A model generated the notes under the pieces. It searched no databases. It had not been told where the DNA came from and saw only the letters and a list, made by a program, of their open reading frames with translations. Source: Hypomyces perniciosus (lineage: Eukaryota > Ascomycota > Sordariomycetes > Hypocreales > Hypocreaceae). From it: a stretch of 64,000 nucleotides of DNA. Shown here piece after piece: positions 58,758 to 64,000 of this stretch; position 1 is the first letter of the stretch; each line of letters begins with the position of its first letter. The stretch covers positions 1,426,001 through 1,490,000 of the forward strand of contig SPDT01000003.1 in NCBI GenBank assembly GCA_008477525.1. The letters are read 5' to 3'. Both the position numbers and the translations under genes were made by a program.

Positions 58758-61630
58758 AAATAGGTCCTTAATATTATCAGCTATTATACGTCTTTTAAGC
58801 ATAGCGTTGCAGAGGGCTATAGCCCTCTCTTCCTAAAAAGTAAAGACTTAGTTATTTATCTGTAATAGCAGTAGTTGGAAGATTGGTTTTAGCTTAGCCT
58901 AGTAGGCTATATAGAAGATATCTTTACTTTCCTTAACTATGCCAATTATATCTCGCCAGTATACCCTTTTAATATTCTTTACTGCTTTTTTAAAGGACTT
59001 TTAAGTATTATAGAGACAGGCGTTTAGTGGCATAGCTGCTATTCTTTTAGCTATTAAAAAAGCCTGGTGGCTCTCTTTACATTTAGGTCCCTACTATGGC
59101 TTAAAAGGTGGTTAACCTAGTGGTCAGCTTATTATTTTAGTAGATTTATAGAAGAGAGATAGTAATGCCTTAGCTATTTAGTCTATAGCTGCTGCTATTA
59201 ATTAAAAGGGGGGGAGGAGTAGGATCCCTTCTTTAATTAATGCTAGGAAGCGTTTTTTATTATTGTCCCTTTTAACCCTTAGCCCTTTAAATAGTATTAG
59301 GCAGTAAGTTAAGGCTAGGATTATAATGTTTAGTATAGTATAGTTAAAGCTAGTTAATAGGTATTCTTCCAGTATAGCTTCTGCTAATAGTATATTCGAG
59401 AATGCTAGGTTAATTATATTGCCTAGTATATAAGTTAGGGTATTTAGTGGGTTAAAGAGAGAAAGGCCAGTTTTAAAGGCCTAGTTAGTTACTAGTATAC
59501 CTTAATTACAGTTATTAGTCGCCTACTATAAGGAGTAGATAATATTAAAGTCCCTAGCTATTATATAGTTTTTAGCGATTAGCTATATAAATAAAGTATT
59601 AAAGGCCTTAAGTATACTATATTTTCTATAAAGGTTAATAGTTATAATTCTATTAATATAGACTTAAAGGAAATCTTAAATAGTTTTAGTAAATAGTTAT
59701 TCAGCTTAGATTCCTATTTTCCTACTTATATATATAAAGATTTATAGGCGGGTACTGCAGTCTATTTAAGTTATTACTAGGGAGAAGGTCTAGAATCCTC
59801 TATATTATATTATATAATAGTATCCCTTTTAAGTGATATTTATATATAGTTTTTATATTAAAATAATATTATAGCCCTCTTTGGCTATAAAAGTAAGGGC
59901 AGTGTTATATACTGGCTTTAATTTGCTAATATTAGCCTAGAATATTCTTTAAGTTTTATTATTTCTTTTATTTTAGTTAGATTTCCTAGGATTTATTTAA
60001 GTTACTAAGGGTTATTGTCTTTAGGCATTGCCTTGTTTTAATAGCTTAAAACTGTAATAGCCTTTTTGCCGCTACTATATATAGTAATAAAAGGGGGCTA
60101 GTTACTGTTATATTACTTAGGGGCCTAGGGACTATAGGGTAGGTTTATTAGGAGATCTCTGCTCTTTATTATTAAACTTCCTGTAGTTTCGCGTTCGAGA
60201 GATATATTAGTTTTCTATAGCTGCAGAAAGGTTTAGCTAGGCACTGTTAGTGTATAGCCTTATATAGCCTTAAGCAGTTAGCGCACTGAATATTTAATAG
60301 GCAGACCTATATTTTATACTTAAAGCTACTATAAAGGCAGTATTTAGGTTTCCTTTAATATATTTATTAAAGGTAGAAGTCCCAGTAGGTCTTATACTAC
60401 AGTAAAGGAGTAGTTTTCTATATTAGTTTTATTATTCCGCTAAAGCTAAAAAAGGTAAATTTTTTATTAAGTAGTTTAAAGAAAGAGAGTAATATTATTT
60501 TCCTTTACTAGTTTTAGCTTAGTTATTTAGGGAACCGGATATTAACTGGGTTTTATCTAGTCTATATCTTTACTTTTAGCTTAGTAGCTTTAAAGTAATC
60601 TATTTTTATATTATTAAAAGAATTTAGGATTTTCTTTAAGCAGCCTGGGATTATATATATAAACTATTACTAGGCTGCTTTAACCTTTATAGCGCCTAGA
60701 CAGGCATTAATCTTAATCTCTTTATTAAAGAGCTGTTATTTAATCTTTTAATTGGCTAGGGTTACCGACTATCTTATTTTTATTAGTAACGTCTAGGGGA
60801 TTACTTTAAGTCCTTTATTGATAATTCCTATAACTATTATATAAATATAATACGCCTTATATTGCTATACTGCTAATCCTAGGTCTAGCCTAATAAAGAC
60901 TTATAGGTTATCTTTAACGCCAGCTAAAGGGATTCCTGTTTAACGCGCCTTAGTAGTAGTATATATTTAGGAGCGCGTTTAGTGTAATGCATTAGGCGGA
61001 AGGCTAATATAAAGTTTACTGGCATAAAAGTCTTAAGTGGCTTTAGGCTATAGTTTAGCGGTAATATTATTATTGCTGTAATAGTTAATAAAGCCTTAGG
61101 TTATTTAAATAGCGATATTATATCTTTTGCCTGCTAGAAATTAAGCAATAGCGTTATCGAATATTTTATAGACTATATAGAGAATAGCTATATAGTCTTT
61201 AAATAAGGCCTGGCTATTAACTTTAATGCTTTCTAGGGCTTTAAAAGTATTAATTCCAGTAGTTAATTGCGTAAAGGATAGTAGTAGAGAGCTTGGCAGA
61301 CTGGATATTAAGGAATTGCAGTTGCTGTCAGTATTAGGCTTTAAGCTTAAGTATGTTTCAATATACTGGCCTTCCCCCAGCTTAGTGCCAGGCTCAGCAG
61401 TAATAGTATCGAAACAGAGTTCTGTTTCTGCCCCTGTAAGGATAATGTTCCTTGCTTCCTGCTGAAGCTTCCTAGGCGTACGCGTTCTTAGGTTAAAGGA
61501 GCCACTGCTCGCGGGCTTTAAGGCTATCGCGAGCAGAGGTTTTAGTGAATTGTTAGTGTATTGGTGGTATTGCGTGCGAAAACGTTAACACGAGGTGCTA
61601 AGACCTGGTGTTATAGGAGGGAAGTTTTTT
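58758..61630 (-). mobile_element. Tad1-type LINE C, 5' half
   Basis: Minus-strand continuation of the LINE interrupted by D. Near 60240-60290 the minus strand keeps a zinc-knuckle remnant (QCANCLRLYKAIH then C) typical of ORF1; an endonuclease region is expected between it and the RT. The right boundary is a T-run joined to the repeated target TTTTTCACAATAG at 61631-61643. The 240-base open frame on the + strand at 61226 is antisense noise. Confidence 0.7.
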
Positions 61631-61852
61631 TTTTTCACAATAGCCATTGTGGCCATTGTATTGAGTCTAGGGTAGGCGGGATAGCTGGTCCTAGCTTAAT
61701 TGTTATCGTTGAAGATAACAGAAATTTCCTGACTTACACTGAAGTTCCTCCGGAACTCGGTCCTAGCGTCGGGCCTAATTCCGGGTCTAGCCAGAATAGG
61801 AAGGTTACCCAAATACACTAAAATCCTTACTTTTTAGCCCTCCTTTTTAACA
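61631..61852. mobile_element. Solo LTR B1, right part
   Basis: Resumes at the duplicated TTTTTCACAATAG and ends CTTTTTAACA, followed by ATATT (61853-61857), identical to the left flank. Together with 43400-43770 it rebuilds one 581-584-base LTR. Confidence 0.85.
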
Positions 61853-62330
61853 ATATTTAAAGTAGAATACTAGAAAGAGAAAATAATATAGATAAAGTAT
61901 AAAAGAAATAAAAGTTTCAAGCGTTTTTAGATTATTATAATAATAATAAATTCTATTATTTTATTAAATAAAAATACTATACTACTATATAGTAATTAAT
62001 TAAAGACCTATAAAGCTTAAAGAAGGTAATATAAGACTTTTATAAAAGATATTTAAAAAAGCTAAGCCTATTATAATAAATATTAAAAGGAATTATAAAA
62101 AAAGAAAAAAAGGAAATAGCTAAAAAGAAACTAATACCTGCAAAGCGCTAATTAAAGACTATACTGCATTAAAGCCTATAACTAAACTATATATTACTAA
62201 TATCAAAAACTATACAATTTACTTTATTTACCCTTATATTAAAAGTATTAAAATAAATTACTTAGAATTTTAATTTATATAAGTAATATAGCTATTCGCG
62301 GCTAAATAGTATAATAAAGAGGGGGGGTAC
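61853..62330 (+). mobile_element. Element A, 3' end of internal region
   Basis: A/T-rich remainder of A from the B1 target duplication to the polypurine tract at 62316-62327. No readable domain. Confidence 0.6.
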
Positions 62331-62504
62331 TGTTATAGCAATAACAATAATGCAATATTAACGCCCTGTTATATAAGCCCTAGTTATATAACTAGGCCCC
62401 AATGTATTCTTAGCTATAGCTTTTTATAAAGGTTTAGGGCTTTCTCGCTCTCTACAGCACAACAACAATATTTGCCCTAACCTGCCTTTCTATACCATAA
62501 TAAC
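62331..62504 (+). repeat. 3' LTR of element A
   Basis: Begins TGTTATAGCAAT; shares with the 5' LTR the CTATAGCTTT, GGxCTTTCTCGCTCTCTA and CCTGCCTTTCTATA blocks. Confidence 0.75.
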
Positions 62505-63235
62505 TCTATTTAGTTAAATAGTTAATTTATTTATTGCCTATAATATCCTTATTTTTAAAATCTATAAAATAAAAATCCTATAAGGCGATATACTTTATAT
62601 TAATTTCTAAAAATATATATACTCTGTATATAAAAGGGGGGGGCTTATTAAATAGCCTATTAATAATTAATAAATTATTTAAAAAAAAGGTTTTTAAATT
62701 ATATAGTTTTCCTTTATATATCTAGCTATTAGCTTTATAGCCTTTAAAGCAGCTTATACTTTTATATTATAAACCTTTATATTATTAAAGCATTTAGTAT
62801 TTATAATTAATTTTACTTTATAATAAACAATTACTTTTTAACTTATATTCCCTTTAATTGAAAACCTATTAAAGTAGGTTAAAATTAAATAAAAGAGGAA
62901 AGATTTAACTATTTCTAAATATTTCTTTACTATCATTAATTTACCTATACCTTTTAAGTTAAGATTAAAGAAAATATATAAAGACTTTTTAGCGAAAAGT
63001 ATAAATTTAATAATCTTACTAATTAAAGTAGTAATATATTAAGATTTAGTTTATAGTAATTAAAAAGGGAGTTTTTTATTAATATATTAACTAATTAAGT
63101 AATTTTAATTTAATCCTATAAATCTTATTTCTATTTAAATTAAGCTTAAATTAAAGCAATATTAATTATAAGGACTTTTAACTTTTTATATAAAATAAAA
63201 ATATTTATAGTTTTTTAAATTAAAAGGATTACTTT
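62505..63235. other. AT-rich DNA, right flank of element A
   Basis: RIP-like composition; a G-run (AAAAGGGGGGGG, about 62633-62643) could be a polypurine tract of an older element, but no LTR is recognised. Confidence 0.35.
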
Positions 63236-63816
63236 TGTTGAAATAACAAGGTTATACTGAACCTCATTTAAGTGCAGCTTCTAGGAAGGTGCACCCAACG
63301 CAGCAATAAGGAAACGACTGAGAGTCTAGTTGGGTTAACAATGGATGAACAATTGAATTGTAAACGATCTAATAGCTAGAAGCTATAGAATATCTAGTGT
63401 ATGTGCGGCTGGTGTAGAAGTGAATTGTATGAACAATAGCTTTGTCTTCTACAATAGTCCTCCGACTAGATAATAGGAATGCGGCGGCAGAATTGGGTTC
63501 GTGGCCCTATTCCTATTTTCCGCAAAATTCATTTGTATGGGAAATCGGCCAAATCGACTCACGGCCATACAAACAGGAAACCATTTTAGTCAGATTTTTC
63601 ACAATAGCCATTGTGGCCATTGTATTGAGTCTAGGGTAGGCGGGATAGCTGGTCCTAGCTCAATTGTTATCGTTGAAGATAACAGAAATTTCCTGACTTA
63701 CACCGAAGTTCCTCCGGAACTCGGTCCTAGCGTCGGGCCTAATTCCGGGTCAAGCCAGAATAGGAAGGTTACCCAAATACACTGAAATCCTTACTTTTTA
63801 GCCCTCCTTTTTAACA
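63236..63816. mobile_element. Solo LTR B2 (581 bp), intact
   Basis: Begins TGTTGAAATAAC, ends CTTTTTAACA, with perfect 5-bp duplications ACTTT at 63231-63235 and 63817-63821. It is the uninterrupted counterpart of B1 and defines where LINE C entered B1. GC content is normal. The 94-codon frame inside it is LTR sequence, not a gene. Confidence 0.92.
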
Positions 63817-64000
63817 ACTTTTACTATAGCTTTAAAGGCTTTATTTATTTTATTTATTAAACTAAATACTTTTATATTTATTTATTTAATAAAGTTAACT
63901 TATAATTATTATTTACACTTTAATTACTATACTCTTATTTTATATAAAGCAATAAACAGGATATAGGCCTTTATAGTTTATATTATAGCCTTAAAAAGTA
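63817..64000. other. AT-rich tail of the window
   Basis: RIP-like A/T-rich sequence continuing past the window edge; nothing further recognised. Confidence 0.3.

Larger units (their letters stand above)
37137..62504 (+). mobile_element. Ty3/gypsy retrotransposon A (outermost, interrupted)
   Basis: Direct LTRs of 174 bases at 37137-37310 and 62331-62504 share the block from ACGCCCTGT to CCTGCCTTTCTATA. Internal sequence is 37311-43399 and 61853-62330. In + orientation one can still read, through many stops, RT (RDIQK, then SLYNIPIIFQYYINYTL, with YFNNIS where YLDDI is expected, about 40640-40890), RNase H (YKIYNKKLLAIIKV, about 41350-41420) and integrase C-terminal motifs (INIKIKQYL, LLLTEFTANN, about 42800-42910). 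A polypurine tract (AAAGAGGGGGGG) ends at 62327, three bases before the 3' LTR. No clear target duplication. Interrupted by solo LTR E and by the B1/C/D stack. Confidence 0.8.

Noticed and set aside
46618..58762. Target duplication for element D
   Set aside because: The flanking bases TAGTT and AAATA do not match even allowing for transitions; mutation or recombination may have removed it.
61226..61465. 79-codon plus-strand frame in LINE C
   Set aside because: Antisense within the 5' part of the LINE, with no independent support.
63501..63785. 94-codon open frame resembling the one at 61561-61821
   Set aside because: Both lie in copies of solo LTR B; the similarity reflects the repeat, not a conserved protein.
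1..64000. tRNA and rRNA genes
   Set aside because: I saw no cloverleaf-like A/B-box pattern or rRNA block by eye; a tRNAscan run would settle this.

Overview
The window is nuclear DNA of a filamentous ascomycete (Pezizomycotina). The evidence is short spliceosomal introns of 48-83 bases with CTAAC/CTGAC-like branch sites, fungus-specific families (BTB, 2EXR and DUF7703-like proteins, a LysM/CBM18/GH18 killer-toxin-like chitinase, Tad1-type LINEs), and long AT-rich blocks whose C-to-T/G-to-A decay looks like repeat-induced point mutation (RIP). A Eurotiomycete is my guess, not proven. No rRNA or tRNA gene was recognised.

Layout. Positions 1-20 kb are a gene-bearing, normal-GC region: a two-exon conserved membrane protein (68-1753, -), a frameshifted Cys-rich surface protein (2393-3123, -), a three-exon aldo-keto reductase (4467-5583, -) divergent from a bZIP regulator (6503-8013, +), an unrecognised frameshifted gene (8948-10270, +), three small secreted Cys-rich proteins (11678, 12865 and 14161), a BTB pseudogene (16454-17541, +), and remnants. 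Dispersed repeats lie between them, including a repeat carrying an array of tetraloop hairpins (10.2 and 15.7 kb).

Positions 20-36.5 kb alternate genes and transposons. Two hAT-type DNA transposons (20224-23163 and 28869-31982, opposite orientations, 8-bp target duplications) have lost all coding capacity. Between them are an intact seven-helix-type membrane protein (23496-24524) and fragments of ERG6-like and dihydroorotate-dehydrogenase-like genes (26.0-27.0 kb). After the second hAT lie a decayed chitinase (32008-34343, -) and two truncated gene fragments.

Positions 36.5-64 kb are an AT-rich retrotransposon nest. A Ty3/gypsy element A (37137-62504, +) contains solo LTR E (42378-42642) and solo LTR B1 (43400-61852). 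B1 is split by a Tad1-type LINE C (43771-61630, -), which is itself split by a Ty3/gypsy element D (46623-58757, -). A second solo LTR of family B lies at 63236-63816. The short solo LTRs are barely mutated while the long elements nested inside B1 are heavily mutated, which fits a length-dependent RIP process.

No biosynthetic cluster or defence system is convincingly assembled here. Genes appear to act independently. The most unusual features are the hairpin array, a recurrent 9-mer (TACTCCGTA), the four-level nest, and several single-base frameshifts in short homopolymers that may be either pseudogene lesions or assembly errors.
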